A stretch of 64,000 nt of DNA, from positions 74,725 to 138,724 of the forward strand of contig CAYLHU010000001.1 of assembly GCA_964383715.1 (NCBI GenBank), written 5' to 3'. This DNA is from CAYLHU01 sp964383715 (GTDB lineage: Bacteria; Patescibacteriota; Minisyncoccia; Minisyncoccales; CG1-02-41-26). Positions 26,138 to 35,010 of the stretch are shown here, piece by piece (the stretch's first letter is position 1; each line of letters starts with the position of its first letter). The position numbers and the translations under genes are program-made. The notes under the pieces are model-generated. The model was not told the origin of the DNA. It saw only the letters and a list, made by a program, of their open reading frames with translations, and did no database searches.

Positions 26138-27214
26138 TTATAACAGGTTTAAAACATCTTTTATTGTTACGACAAACATCAAAACAAGCAAACAGACAAA
26201 ACAAAAAATGGTAATGCCCTGTTCTATTTTTTGAGAAATAGGTTTCTTGCGTATCCCTTCAATAATTAAGAATAGAAGTTTCCCTCCGTCTAAAGCTGGA
26301 ATCGGTAAAATATTAAATAAAGCCAGCCAAACGGCAATCATCGCCACTAAAATCAAGAAACTATCCACCCCCGTATTTAGCGCCTGCCCCATTACATCAA
26401 CTACTCCTATTGGACCCATAAGCTCTACTCCTTCGGTCTTTTCTCCTTTTAAAAAGTTTCGAAAAACACCGCCTAAAACAATTGGGATTTGAATCGTTTT
26501 CTGATAAGTTACTACCGCTCCTATATATAATGACTTAGACCAAGAGTATTTAACCTTACTCACTCTAACCAAAGCAACCCCAATCGCCCCTTCATCTTCT
26601 GGCGAAGAAACTCGCGGGATTAAAGAAACTTCGGAAATTTCCCCTCCCCTTTGAATAGTTAGAACGATTTCCTCTCCTTTATGGGTCTCGCTAAACTCCT
26701 GAATTTCTTTGATTTTGCTTATTCCCAATTTTTCATTTTCAATTTTTAATTCTCTGATAATATCCCCCATTTTTAAATCAGCTTTTAAGGCAGGAGAGTC
26801 CTTTGATACTCCAACAATTTGAACATTTGATTCTCCGGGAAAATCATCAGAAACGGCAGTTGGTAACCCCCAAACCCCGGAAATCAAACTGAAAATAATA
26901 AAAGCCACGATCCAAAAGGAAACGACTCCCCCCAAAACTATCAGGGCCCTTTGCCAAATCGGTTTTTCGGGGAAACTTCTTGAATCTTCAATTTGACCTT
27001 CTTCTCCCTTTATCTTGACAAAAGCGCCAAATGGAAGAAGATTTAGTGAATAAAAGGTCTCTCCAATTTTCTTCCCGAAAAGACGAGGAGGGTAACCAAT
27101 GCCAAACTCTTCTACCTCCACGCCAAACTTTTTAGCAAGAATAAAATGACCAAACTCATGAATAGTTAGTAATAAAACCAAAGATATAATAACGATTAAA
27201 ATTGTTAAAAACAT
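26138..27214 (-). CDS. rseP: RIP metalloprotease, site-2 protease family
   Basis: Intramembrane zinc protease (M50) that cleaves membrane-anchored regulators. The HEFGH motif is at residues 19-23 in the first transmembrane segment, and the second zinc-ligand motif is NILPIPALDGGKLLF near residue 300. A PDZ domain lies between them (VGVSKDSPALKADLKMGD). About four transmembrane segments are seen. It is first in an apparent operon with proS and mreB. The start follows the shared leader sequence AAACATCTTCTAATATG. Confidence 0.92.
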   Translation of the reverse strand: MFLTILIVIISLVLLLTIHEFGHFILAKKFGVEVEEFGIGYPPRLFGKKIGETFYSLNLLPFGAFVKIKGEEGQIEDSRSFPEKPIWQRALIVLGGVVSFWIVAFIIFSLISGVWGLPTAVSDDFPGESNVQIVGVSKDSPALKADLKMGDIIRELKIENEKLGISKIKEIQEFSETHKGEEIVLTIQRGGEISEVSLIPRVSSPEDEGAIGVALVRVSKVKYSWSKSLYIGAVVTYQKTIQIPIVLGGVFRNFLKGEKTEGVELMGPIGVVDVMGQALNTGVDSFLILVAMIAVWLALFNILPIPALDGGKLLFLIIEGIRKKPISQKIEQGITIFCFVCLLVLMFVVTIKDVLNLL

Positions 27215-27401
27215 ATTAGAAGATGTTTCCGCTTAAGTTTTTACTCCGTAAAAAGTTAAGCGGATTACAGATTCTTATACCCAGCACTTATTTATATGAA
27301 AATATTACAAGGGTTTTAACTTTATAAAACTAAATGATAATGTTAACCCCTATTTTGTTTTTCTGTATAAATAAGTGCTGGGTTAGACAGAGCAAAGCTT
27401 T
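27215..27401 (-). promoter_or_regulatory. rseP leader with shared start-adjacent sequence and long hairpin element
   Basis: Next to the rseP start is ATTAGAAGATGTTTCCGC (plus-strand view), then a small hairpin (GCTTAAGTTTTTACTCCGT...AAAGTTAAGCGG) in the inner slot. The connector GGATTACAGATTCTTATACCC follows, then the 105-nt element at 27279-27383. So the outer element is present while the inner slot holds a different hairpin. Confidence 0.65.
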
Positions 27402-27959
27402 TTACCCCGCTATTTCTTTTTCTTTATTTTCAACTAAGTTTTTTATTTTATCCTTATAGTCCTTAATTAAGTCCTCTAATTTCTCTTTCCCCCGAAACTT
27501 ATCGTCTTCACTAATCTCTTTTTTTTGAAAACCGTCTTGCATATCCTTCCATGCCTTATCACGCAATCTTCTAATAACTTGAAAAATATTTTCTTTCTTT
27601 TCGTTCAAAATTTTAATTAAGTTCTTTTTAGAGTCCTCTGTTAGAGAGGGTGCCGAAAGATAAATAGTATTTCCTTCTATCCTAATCCCCATTCCCAATT
27701 TTCTCTCTTCAATGGACTTAATAACCCCCTCAACATAGCTTTTATCCCAAAGTTGAATTGACATTCCCCTTAAGGGAGAAACTGAAACAATCCCTAATTG
27801 TTTCAAGGGTAAAACCGAACCAAAACAATCTACCTTAATTTCTTCTAACAAGGCAACTGGTGGCTTCCCGACTCTTATTTCTAATAATTGCCCCTTAAAA
27901 AAATCTAAGGATTTCTCAATTTGAGGTTTTATATTGTCAATAATTTCTTGATAAGACAT
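27402..27959 (-). CDS. frr: ribosome recycling factor
   Basis: Splits post-termination ribosomes with EF-G. Family features: FFKGQLLEIRVGKPPVALLEEI near the N-terminus, YVEGVIKSIEERKLGMGIRIEG and the C-terminal helical stretch VIRRLRDKAWKDM. I chose ATG 27959 (MSYQEIIDNI, 186 residues), next to the shared leader; the longer frame adds MLGSAETSSN, which is only translated leader and also appears before rpsS. Confidence 0.94.
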   Translation of the reverse strand: MSYQEIIDNIKPQIEKSLDFFKGQLLEIRVGKPPVALLEEIKVDCFGSVLPLKQLGIVSVSPLRGMSIQLWDKSYVEGVIKSIEERKLGMGIRIEGNTIYLSAPSLTEDSKKNLIKILNEKKENIFQVIRRLRDKAWKDMQDGFQKKEISEDDKFRGKEKLEDLIKDYKDKIKNLVENKEKEIAG

Positions 27960-28213
27960 ATTAGAAGATGTTTCCGCCGAACCCAGCACTTATTTGTACA
28001 GAAAAACAAATTTATAAAGTTAAAACATTTGTAATACTTTTATAGAAATAAGTGCTGGGTTTGGCAGATTACAGATTCTTATACCCAGCACTTATTTATA
28101 CAGAAAAACAAATTTATAAAATTAAAATCTTTGTAATACTTCCGTATAAATAAGTGCTGGGTTTGGCGGAGTTAACATTAATTAGCCAATCGGGCTTTGG
28201 CTTCGCCTCACCC
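27960..28213 (-). promoter_or_regulatory. frr leader with two 80-nt hairpin elements
   Basis: Shared leader next to the start, then 80-nt elements at 27981-28060 and 28083-28162, separated by the connector GGCAGATTACAGATTCTTAT. Both have ACCCAGCACTTATTT arms. Their centres run in the opposite orientation to those before rpsK, rplO and rpsC. Confidence 0.7.
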
Positions 28214-29059
28214 TCACGAGCAGATATTAACCATCAAGTTTTCTAATGCCAATTTTTGATTGACATTGGTAGTGTTAATCAAAACCCTTAATTCCTCCAC
28301 CATATTGATTGTCTTGGTAATGTCGGAAAAAGAATAGTTCTCCACTATTTCTAAAGATAAGAAATTCAAAAGTTCATTATCCATTTTTATTTTTTTCATA
28401 ATAACCCCCCGAAAATAATTTTCAAAAGTAACCAAGAATTCATCTACCCCCTCAAAAGAGTTTTTTTCATCAAAAAAGTTTTTACAAAAAGAAATTTTTT
28501 GTTCAATTTCCAAATTAACCACCCTCTCTATCTCTTGGAGTTTTTCCTTATCACCCAAAGAAAATACGGTTGGATAAAATCTTAGAACTTGGCATCTCGA
28601 ACGAACCGTATCTAATAAACTTTTCAGACAAGATGTTATGAAAATCAAAAGAACTTTTCCTTTTGGTTCCTCCAATATTTTTAAAAGACAATTCTGGGAC
28701 TGCTTGTTCAATCTTTCCGCTTTATCAATAATAACCGCTTTAAAATTGGATAGTTGTGGAGTAATATTTAGATTTGATTGCAAATCCCTTATTTGAGAAA
28801 TCTGGATATCTCCCTTATTCGGAGTTATCAAAATAAAATCAGGATAATTTTCTTTTTCAATTAATTTACAAGGCAAACATTTCTGACAAGGTCTTTTAGA
28901 AAAATCTTTTTCTTGGCAATTTAAAAGTTTTACAAAGTCCAAGGCCATTTTTTTCTTTCCTAAAAATTTCTCACCGGAAAAAATTATGCCTTGAGGAATC
29001 GTTCCCCTTTGAGCTAAGTTTTTCAAAATATCCCATTGCTTTATATTCTCCATTTTCAT
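28214..29059 (-). CDS. holB: DNA polymerase III subunit delta'
   Basis: Clamp-loader subunit of the AAA+ family. A degenerate Walker A (GEKFLGKKKMALDFV) is followed by a four-cysteine zinc-binding module (LNCQEKDF...RPCQKCLPC), Walker B-like region KAVIIDKAERLNKQSQNCLL and the SRC motif (TVRSRCQVLRF). Length 281 is near normal. A second ATG two codons in is an alternative start. It stands alone between the frr leader and mreB copy 2. Confidence 0.88.
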   Translation of the reverse strand: MKMENIKQWDILKNLAQRGTIPQGIIFSGEKFLGKKKMALDFVKLLNCQEKDFSKRPCQKCLPCKLIEKENYPDFILITPNKGDIQISQIRDLQSNLNITPQLSNFKAVIIDKAERLNKQSQNCLLKILEEPKGKVLLIFITSCLKSLLDTVRSRCQVLRFYPTVFSLGDKEKLQEIERVVNLEIEQKISFCKNFFDEKNSFEGVDEFLVTFENYFRGVIMKKIKMDNELLNFLSLEIVENYSFSDITKTINMVEELRVLINTTNVNQKLALENLMVNICS

Positions 29060-29187
29060 AATTACGAATAGTATGATACAAATCTACGAATCTAATGCTA
29101 ATCTACAAATCTACGAATTTGGTATCGTGTTAATTCGTAGCATTCGTAATTCGTAGATTCGTGTTTATTCGTAGATTAGTATCGCTA
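29060..29187. repeat. ATTCGTAGATT-type repeat array
   Basis: Degenerate direct and inverted copies of CTACGAATCTACAAAT and ATTCGTAGATTCGTG. The same family occurs at 31560-31705, 33185-33305, 42565-42680 and 53705-53765. Confidence 0.75.
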
Positions 29188-30195
29188 TTATTTTTTAGTT
29201 GTTAAGCTTTTCTTATAGAAATCCAAGTTTTCCAAGACCACCCCTACCCCCTTAATAACACAAAATAAAGGGGCCTCCCCGATAAAACAAGGAACAGCAA
29301 TTGTTTTAGATATCAATTGTTCAATATTCCTTAATAAAGAGCCACCACCGGTCATAATCATCCCCTTGTCCATAATATCAGCTGCAAGTTCCGGTGGGGT
29401 TTTTCTTAGAACTTGCTTGATTGCCTCTATAATTTCTTCTAAGACCTCTTTCAGGGCTCCGACTAATTCGTTAGAATAAATTTTGACACTTCTGGGTAAT
29501 CCGGAAATTATATCTCTTCCCTTCACTTCAATAAAATTTTCCTTTTTTTGAGGGATAGCTGTCCCAATCTTTATTTTTATCTCTTCGGCTGATTGAGTGC
29601 CGATAACTAAATTATATTTCTTCTTAACATATTCGGAAATAGCTGTATCCATTTTATCCCCACCTACTCTAACCGAAGAAGATGTTACAATCCCCCCTAA
29701 AGAAATAACCGCAATTTCCGATGTCCCCCCGCCGATATCAATAACCATATTTCCTTGGCTGGAATGAATAGGTATCCCCGCTCCTATAGCCGCCAATATC
29801 GGCTCTTTGGCCACGAAAGCCCTTTTGGCTCCCGAAGTTAAGGCCGCCTCAATAACCGCCCTTCTTTCAGTTGATGTTGCTCCGGCCGGCACGGAGATGA
29901 CTAAATCAGGCTTAAATGGATTAAATCCCTTTTGGGCTTTAGTAATAAAATGCTTAATCATTGCTTGAGTAACTCGGTAATCGGCTATAACCCCATCTTT
30001 CAAAGGACGATAAACTTTTATCGTTTCCGGTGTTCTCCCAATCATTAATTTGGCCTCTTCTCCAACAGCCAAAATCTTCTTTTCCGGTTCAGACAAGGCA
30101 ACTACAGATGGCTCTTGTAAAATTATCCCTTTTTTGGGAATAAAAACCAGCGAGTTACATGTCCCCAGATCTATGGCAATTTTTGTGACAAACAT
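29188..30195 (-). CDS. mreB: MreB-like actin homologue (copy 2)
   Basis: Second MreB family protein, 335 residues. Motifs: IDLGTCNSLVFIPKKGIIL, LVISVPAGATSTERRAV, MVIDIGGGTSEIAVISLGG and MIMTGGGSLLRNIEQL. It differs from copy 1 in the N-terminal phosphate loop (TCNS against TAYS) and throughout the rest, so it is an old paralogue rather than a recent duplicate. It has no close operon partner. Confidence 0.93.
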   Translation of the reverse strand: MFVTKIAIDLGTCNSLVFIPKKGIILQEPSVVALSEPEKKILAVGEEAKLMIGRTPETIKVYRPLKDGVIADYRVTQAMIKHFITKAQKGFNPFKPDLVISVPAGATSTERRAVIEAALTSGAKRAFVAKEPILAAIGAGIPIHSSQGNMVIDIGGGTSEIAVISLGGIVTSSSVRVGGDKMDTAISEYVKKKYNLVIGTQSAEEIKIKIGTAIPQKKENFIEVKGRDIISGLPRSVKIYSNELVGALKEVLEEIIEAIKQVLRKTPPELAADIMDKGMIMTGGGSLLRNIEQLISKTIAVPCFIGEAPLFCVIKGVGVVLENLDFYKKSLTTKK

Positions 30196-30823
30196 ATTTA
30201 AAATTAAAAACTAAAAGCTAATTATCTATCTTTTTCTTAAATCCATTATTACCATACTTTAACCCAAAAATAAACTATTATCAAGAATCGAGTTTTTGCT
30301 TTACAAAGGCAAAGATAAGGCGATGAGGGATTACCCTCATCTTTACAAGCTCACTTCATTCGCTTGTAGATGAAGCGAAGCATTCATCGCCATCAATCCT
30401 TTGCTTTACAAAGGCAAAGATAAGGCGATGAGGGATTACCCTCATCTATGAGCCCACAAAGTGGGCGAATAAAGATGAGAGCAAAACTCTCATCGCTTAA
30501 CTCGCTCACTTCATTCGCTTGTAGATGAAGCGAAGCATTCATCGCCTGCTCAAGTGAGGCGAAGCCGAATGTAGAGCTAAGATGAAAACATAGTTTTCAT
30601 CGCGAAACATCAAGTTTTTGCTTTACGCTCAATGAACACTTCGTGTTCATTTCCACTCGCCTGCTCACTTTGTTCGCAGACTTCGTAATCAAAGATTTTT
30701 GAAAAAAATCTTTTCTACTCACCTTCGCTCTGCGAAGGTTCGTAAGCTAAGATAAAAAAGGAAATAAAAACAAAAAATTATGCTCACAAAAAGCATAATA
30801 ATATTTTATTTTTACTTTTTATT
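30196..30823. repeat. 628-bp gene-free block of GATGA...TCATC hairpins
   Basis: A mosaic of palindromes: GATGAGGG-ATTA-CCCTCATC (30319, 30425), GATGAGAGC-AAAA-CTCTCATC (30474), GATGAAGCGAAGCATTCATC (30364, 30524) and GATGAAAAC-ATA-GTTTTCATC (30582). The phrase TTTGCTTTACAAAGGCAAAGATAAGGCG is present twice (30296, 30401). Near the end is AAAGATTTTTGAAAAAAATCTTT and a Y-rich AAAGCATAATAAT sequence before the nuclease gene stop. No gene seen. Confidence 0.8.
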
Positions 30824-31504
30824 TTAATCTTCTTTTTTTATTTTCTCTTTAAAATCCTGCCACTTCATTTCTTTTTTCCCAGCTATTTTGCAAATAGAAC
30901 GAAAAGGACAATACCGGCACTGCCAATTACGAGGATAATCGGAAATAATAGAGGGAATAATATTAGAATTAATTTTATTTTGGAGGGACTTGAAATTAAT
31001 TAAAAGTTTTTTACAAAGATTCAAATTATATTTTATTACGAATTCCCTTAATTCTTGTCTGTCCTTGTCCACATATAAAAGAATCCCTTTTTTAATATTA
31101 AAATAATGAAGATAAAGTTGAATTTGATAAATATTCTCTTCTTTTGGCTGTTCTAACTTCCGAAAAGACATACTATTTATACTTTTAATGTCTAAAACAA
31201 AAAGCTCACTATCGATACTTAAAATAGCATCGGCTCTTCCCGAAATCATTTCTTGGGGAGGGATTTTTATTTCGGCTGCTACCACAATCCCCAACCTAAT
31301 CAAGGTATTAGTGAGAGTCCGATGGAAATAATCCCCCTGCTCAAAAACTCTTAATATTCGTGCGTCTAATCTTTTCTCGGGAAGATTTTTAAATTTAAAA
31401 AAAACCGCCCGCTCACATTTGCCGGCATCGGTAACATAAAAATGAAACCTTTCTCTATTTCTTTCCTGTTCCAAATAAAATTTATCAATAAGCTCCCTTA
31501 ACAT
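30824..31504 (-). CDS. Cas4/RecB-like PD-(D/E)XK nuclease with probable Fe-S cluster
   Basis: 226-residue single-domain nuclease. The pattern is Cas4-like: an N-terminal cysteine in TDAGKCERAVFFKF (C30), the PD-(D/E)XK elements GRADAIL and FVLDIKS, QxxxY-type YQIQLYLHYF, and a C-terminal cysteine group CRYCPFRSIC (C196, C199, C205). Together C30 and these three could hold a 4Fe-4S cluster. No cas1, cas2 or CRISPR array is nearby, so a DNA repair or recombination role is more likely than adaptation. I chose ATG 31504, next to the shared leader; an in-frame upstream ATG adds 20 leader-encoded residues. Confidence 0.82.
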   Translation of the reverse strand: MLRELIDKFYLEQERNRERFHFYVTDAGKCERAVFFKFKNLPEKRLDARILRVFEQGDYFHRTLTNTLIRLGIVVAAEIKIPPQEMISGRADAILSIDSELFVLDIKSINSMSFRKLEQPKEENIYQIQLYLHYFNIKKGILLYVDKDRQELREFVIKYNLNLCKKLLINFKSLQNKINSNIIPSIISDYPRNWQCRYCPFRSICKIAGKKEMKWQDFKEKIKKED

Positions 31505-31714
31505 ATTAGAAGATGTTTTCGCCGAACCCAAGTTTCCCCTTCTACTCACATCGTTAGTATGCATTAGTAGATTGGTATCGTGTAATTCGTAACATTCGTA
31601 GCATTCGTAGCATTCGTAATTCGTAGATTCGTGTTTATTCGTAGATTGGTATCGTGTTGATTCGTAGCATTCGTAATTCGTAGATTCGTATTCATTCGTA
31701 GATTGGTATCACAC
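31505..31714. repeat. shared leader remnant and ATTCGTAG array
   Basis: The first 20 nt match the shared leader (with TTTTCGCCGAACCC), but the hairpin element is broken off after its first bases. From 31560 runs an array of GTAGCATTCGTAATTCGTAGATTCGTG words. No gene. Confidence 0.65.
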
Positions 31715-32365
31715 TTACCTCTTTGACCATTGTGGGGCTTTTCTTGCTCTCTTAAGACCGAATTTCTTTCTTTCTCTCATTCGAGGATCTCTGGTCAAAA
31801 AACCAGCTTTTTTTATTTTTTTTCTAAAATAAGGATTAACCAAAACTAAGACCCTAGAAATACCGTGTCGGCAAGCCCCAGCTTGAGAAGACAATCCCCC
31901 TCCTTTGACTAAAATAGAAACTGTAAACTTATCAGAGCAATTTAGTATTCTTAAAGGGGCTTCTATTTCTTTTTGAAAAGCAATATCCGGGAAATAGGAT
32001 TTATAAGGTTTTTTGTTAACCAAGATATCTTTCTTCACTTGAACGGTCTCTTCGCCATCTTTTGAAGAAAGTGGCGCGCTGGTAAAAAGACGAACTCTCG
32101 CTGTTGAAGTTTTTCTTCTCCCCACCGCCTCAAAATACTTTGAAATGGTTTTTTTCTTCTTATCTTCCCCCTTCTCCCCCTTTTCTGTCTTTTTTTCTTT
32201 TATCCCCCCTTCAATCTTTTTCTTTGGATTAATTGACTTAACCCCTTTTTTAATTACTTGCTTATCCCTTGAACTCACAGAAGAAATGGGTGAAGATGAC
32301 AACTCCGTTGCTGTTGCCTGTTCTTTTTTTATTTCGTCTTTAATTTTGGTTTTTTTTTCAATCAT
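31715..32365 (-). CDS. rpsI: 30S ribosomal protein S9 with long charged N-terminal extension
   Basis: The C-terminal 135 residues are a standard S9, from YFEAVGRRKTSTARVRLF to the conserved tail KAPQWSKR that reaches the P site. About 75 residues rich in K, E, S and T precede it and have no S9 counterpart. The frame is open from ATG 32365, which starts 5 nt after the rplM stop, so the extension is likely real. Length 216 against about 130 normally. Confidence 0.95.
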   Translation of the reverse strand: MIEKKTKIKDEIKKEQATATELSSSPISSVSSRDKQVIKKGVKSINPKKKIEGGIKEKKTEKGEKGEDKKKKTISKYFEAVGRRKTSTARVRLFTSAPLSSKDGEETVQVKKDILVNKKPYKSYFPDIAFQKEIEAPLRILNCSDKFTVSILVKGGGLSSQAGACRHGISRVLVLVNPYFRKKIKKAGFLTRDPRMRERKKFGLKRARKAPQWSKR

Positions 32366-32370
32366 AAAAT

Positions 32371-32718
32371 CTAACTTATTTTTAATCTTTTAATTCTTTT
32401 AGCCCGAAGTTTATTCTTGGGCAACATCCCCCAAACTGCTTTTTTAAGAATTTCTCCGGGATTTCTTTTAAAAATCTTTTCCATAGTAGTTTCTTTAAGT
32501 CCTCCGGGATATCCGCTGTGATGGTAATAGATTTTCTCTTTCATTTTCTTACCAGTCACTTTTATATTTTTGATATTTTTAACCGAAACAAAATCACTCC
32601 CCTCTTTATAGGGCTCGTAGTCCGGTTTGTTTTTGCCTTGTAATATTATAGCAATATCACTGGCTAATCTCCCTAATGGTTTATCGGTCGCGTCAATTGT
32701 GTGTGTTTTTGACTCCAT
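32371..32718 (-). CDS. rplM: 50S ribosomal protein L13
   Basis: Early-assembly large-subunit protein. Signatures: HTIDATDKPLGRLASDIAI at the N-terminus and YHHSGYPGGLKETTMEK. At 115 residues it is about 25 shorter than E. coli L13, mostly at the C-terminus. It is paired with rpsI downstream, the usual arrangement. Confidence 0.96.
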   Translation of the reverse strand: MESKTHTIDATDKPLGRLASDIAIILQGKNKPDYEPYKEGSDFVSVKNIKNIKVTGKKMKEKIYYHHSGYPGGLKETTMEKIFKRNPGEILKKAVWGMLPKNKLRAKRIKRLKIS

Positions 32719-32818
32719 AAACGAAAAATATTATTTAAAATTAATGTTGTCCGTTACATGCTACATGTTACATGTTACATGTTACACATTACATGTTACA
32801 TGTTACATGCTAAACGCC
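32719..32818. repeat. TTACATG heptamer array
   Basis: About 60 nt of tandem 7-mers (TTACATG, TACATGC, TTACACA variants) from 32755, between rplQ and rplM. Confidence 0.8.
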
Positions 32819-33166
32819 CTAAACCAATTCTATTATCGCCATTTTGGCTCCATCTGATTTTCGAGGACCCAATTTAATAACCCGGGTATATCCACCATTT
32901 CTACCCTTATAGCGAGGGGCAATCTCATCAATAAGTTTCTTGGTTAATGTCTTAGAAAAGAATTTCAATAAATATCGAGTTGAAGCCAAGTCTCCTTTTC
33001 GAGCCCTAGTTAAAATTTTCTCGGCTCGGCTTTTCAACTCCTTCGCTTTTACTTCGGTTGTTTTAATTTTTTCGTGTAAAAAAAGTTGAGCGCTCAAACT
33101 TCTAAACAGCGCCTTCCTTTGGTCAGCTTTTCGAGAAAACTTTTTTTTATTTATCATTTTCCGCAT
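32819..33166 (-). CDS. rplQ: 50S ribosomal protein L17
   Basis: Large-subunit protein near the exit tunnel. The N-terminus has KKFSRKADQRKALFRSLSAQL and the end has RNGGYTRVIKLGPRKSDGAKMAIIELV, both diagnostic. At 115 residues it has normal length. Two in-frame ATGs, three codons apart, are possible starts. It follows rpoA as expected. Confidence 0.96.
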   Translation of the reverse strand: MRKMINKKKFSRKADQRKALFRSLSAQLFLHEKIKTTEVKAKELKSRAEKILTRARKGDLASTRYLLKFFSKTLTKKLIDEIAPRYKGRNGGYTRVIKLGPRKSDGAKMAIIELV

Positions 33167-33313
33167 ACAACAAATTGTCCCGATACTAATCTACGAATAA
33201 ACACGAATCTACGAATTACGAATGTTACGAATCACGAATAATTTATTTGTAGATTTGTAGATTAGCATTAAATTTGTAGATTTGTATCATATTATTTGCA
33301 GATTTGCATCACT
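33167..33313. repeat. ATTCGTAG/TACGAAT repeats between rpoA and rplQ
   Basis: Inverted and direct copies of ACTAATCTACGAATAAACACG and ATTTGTAGATTTGTAG words. No gene or terminator recognised. Confidence 0.7.
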
Positions 33314-34267
33314 TTATTTTAATTCCAGCTTCACCTTTTTTAAAATCTTTTTTATTTCCTTTACTCCCTTTTCTCCCATCCCTTCAAGTCCTAAAATATC
33401 CTTTTCCGATTTTTTGACAATCCCTCCCAATGTTTTTAACTTACCATTTTCTAACGTCTTTTTAACCCTTTCCGAAATTTTTAGGTCATCTACTTTAATC
33501 TTTTTAGGATCATCTTCCCCGCTCTTTTTCTCTTGGTCATCTTTTTTGGTCTTTTCCTTTTTTTCAGGTTCCGGAATTATTTTCTTCTTGTTAAAACTCT
33601 TAAAAAAGGAAATGTGCTCTAATAAGATATCTGTGGACTGAGAAAACGCTTCTTCCGGAGAAATAGTCCCATCAGTTTCAATTTCTAAATTTAGTTTTTC
33701 AAAATCGGTTTTCTTACCAACCCTAACATTTTCCACCTTAAAATTAACTTTCCTTACAGGAGAAAAAATAGCGTCAATTAAAATTGCTCCCACTTCGGCC
33801 TTCCCTTTTTCCATTTCTTCAACTGAAACATAACCAATTCCTTCTTCTATCTTAACCTCCAACTGAAGTTCCGCCTTCTTGCTTGTTAAGGTAGCGATAT
33901 AGCTATCAGGGTTAGATATCTCTACTTGAGGATTTAGCTTAAAGTCCTTGGCCTTCACTTCCTTTTCCCCTTTAATATGGAGAAGAACGGTCTGGGGACC
34001 TTCTCCCCAATTTTTAAATCTGATTTTCTTCAGGTTAAGAAGAATCATAAAAACATCTTCCATAACACCAGGAATAGTTGAAAATTCATGATTAACGCCT
34101 TTAATTTTAACTTGAGTAATCGCCGCCCCTTTAAGGGAAGATAAAAGGATTCGGCGATAACTATTTCCCATAGTAACTCCGTAGCCAGGGTAAAGTGGCT
34201 TTATTTCAACTATTGCCTTATTTTTTTCTTTTTGGACAATTTTTGGTAAATCTGGTAAAGGTATCAT
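33314..34267 (-). CDS. rpoA: RNA polymerase subunit alpha
   Basis: Assembly platform of RNA polymerase. The N-terminal domain shows YGVTMGNSYRRILLSSLKGAAIT and STIPGVMEDVFMILLNLK. The C-terminal domain has the helix-hairpin-helix (LEGMGEKGVKEIKKILKK). The linker between domains is long and very charged (EPEKKEKTKKDDQEKKSGED), and the CTD is compact. I chose ATG 34267 (MIPLPDLPKIV, 317 residues) over an upstream ATG adding seven non-conserved residues. Confidence 0.96.
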   Translation of the reverse strand: MIPLPDLPKIVQKEKNKAIVEIKPLYPGYGVTMGNSYRRILLSSLKGAAITQVKIKGVNHEFSTIPGVMEDVFMILLNLKKIRFKNWGEGPQTVLLHIKGEKEVKAKDFKLNPQVEISNPDSYIATLTSKKAELQLEVKIEEGIGYVSVEEMEKGKAEVGAILIDAIFSPVRKVNFKVENVRVGKKTDFEKLNLEIETDGTISPEEAFSQSTDILLEHISFFKSFNKKKIIPEPEKKEKTKKDDQEKKSGEDDPKKIKVDDLKISERVKKTLENGKLKTLGGIVKKSEKDILGLEGMGEKGVKEIKKILKKVKLELK

Positions 34268-34380
34268 ATATTTATTTGTGTAAAACATGTAGCGTGTAGT
34301 GTGTAGCGTAAAACGTAGAAATTAAATTTTACAAGTTACAAGTTACAGGTTACAAGTTTTAAGTTACAAGTTATAAGGTT
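34268..34380. repeat. GTTACAAG heptamer-type repeats
   Basis: Degenerate tandem copies of TACAAGT and GTAGCGTG between rpsD and rpoA, belonging to the same 7-nt class as the TTACACG arrays. Confidence 0.7.
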
Positions 34381-35010
34381 CTAACGTGAATAAAATTCAA
34401 AAACAGAAGAAATTTTTACCGGGATTTCGGAATCATTTAAAGATGGTTCGCCTATAACTTTAGCCGTTACTTTTTCTTTATCAATCTCAAGCCAAGATGG
34501 CAAATTAACTTTTTTCATCGTCAAAAGAACTTTTTTGAAAAACTCTTTTTTTCTTTTTCCCTCTTTTAAGGAAATTATATCCCCTTTTTTAACTTGATAA
34601 GATGGGATATTAACCGTTCTCCCGTTAACCAAAAAATGGCTGTGGCTAATAATTTGACGGCCTTGAGTTGTCGAAGAAGCAAACCCAAGCCTAAAAACGA
34701 CATTATCTAATCTCTTCTCGAGTTTTTGAATAAGGTCTAAAGAAGCGTCCTCTACCTTCCCTTTTTTAGATAAAATATCTTTAATGTATTTCTTGAATTG
34801 TCTTTCGGAAACACCATACCAGTTTCTTATTTTTTGCTTTTCCATCAATTCTTTCCCGTATTCGGAAAAACTCCGTCCTTTTTTCTTTTTCTTTTGACCG
34901 GGCGGATAAGGTTTTCTTATTAAAGGACATTTGGCAGAATAACATTTCTCTCCTTTGAGAAAAAGTTTTTGCCCTGTCCTTCGACAAATTTTACAAGTAT
35001 TGGTTTTCAT
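34381..35010 (-). CDS. rpsD: 30S ribosomal protein S4 (zinc-binding form)
   Basis: Primary 16S rRNA-binding protein. The N-terminus has the C-x2-C ... C-x4-C zinc pattern (CKICRRTG, GEKCYSAKCPL). The S4 RNA-binding domain is RLDNVVFRLGFASSTTQGRQ. Length 209 is normal. The start codon follows a leader variant (CTAACATTTTCTAACATG) with two different hairpins in the slots used by the 80-nt element elsewhere. Confidence 0.97.
   Translation of the reverse strand: MKTNTCKICRRTGQKLFLKGEKCYSAKCPLIRKPYPPGQKKKKKGRSFSEYGKELMEKQKIRNWYGVSERQFKKYIKDILSKKGKVEDASLDLIQKLEKRLDNVVFRLGFASSTTQGRQIISHSHFLVNGRTVNIPSYQVKKGDIISLKEGKRKKEFFKKVLLTMKKVNLPSWLEIDKEKVTAKVIGEPSLNDSEIPVKISSVFEFYSR

Noticed and set aside
30824..31504. 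Part of a CRISPR adaptation module
   Set aside because: No repeats with spacers and no other cas genes lie within the window.
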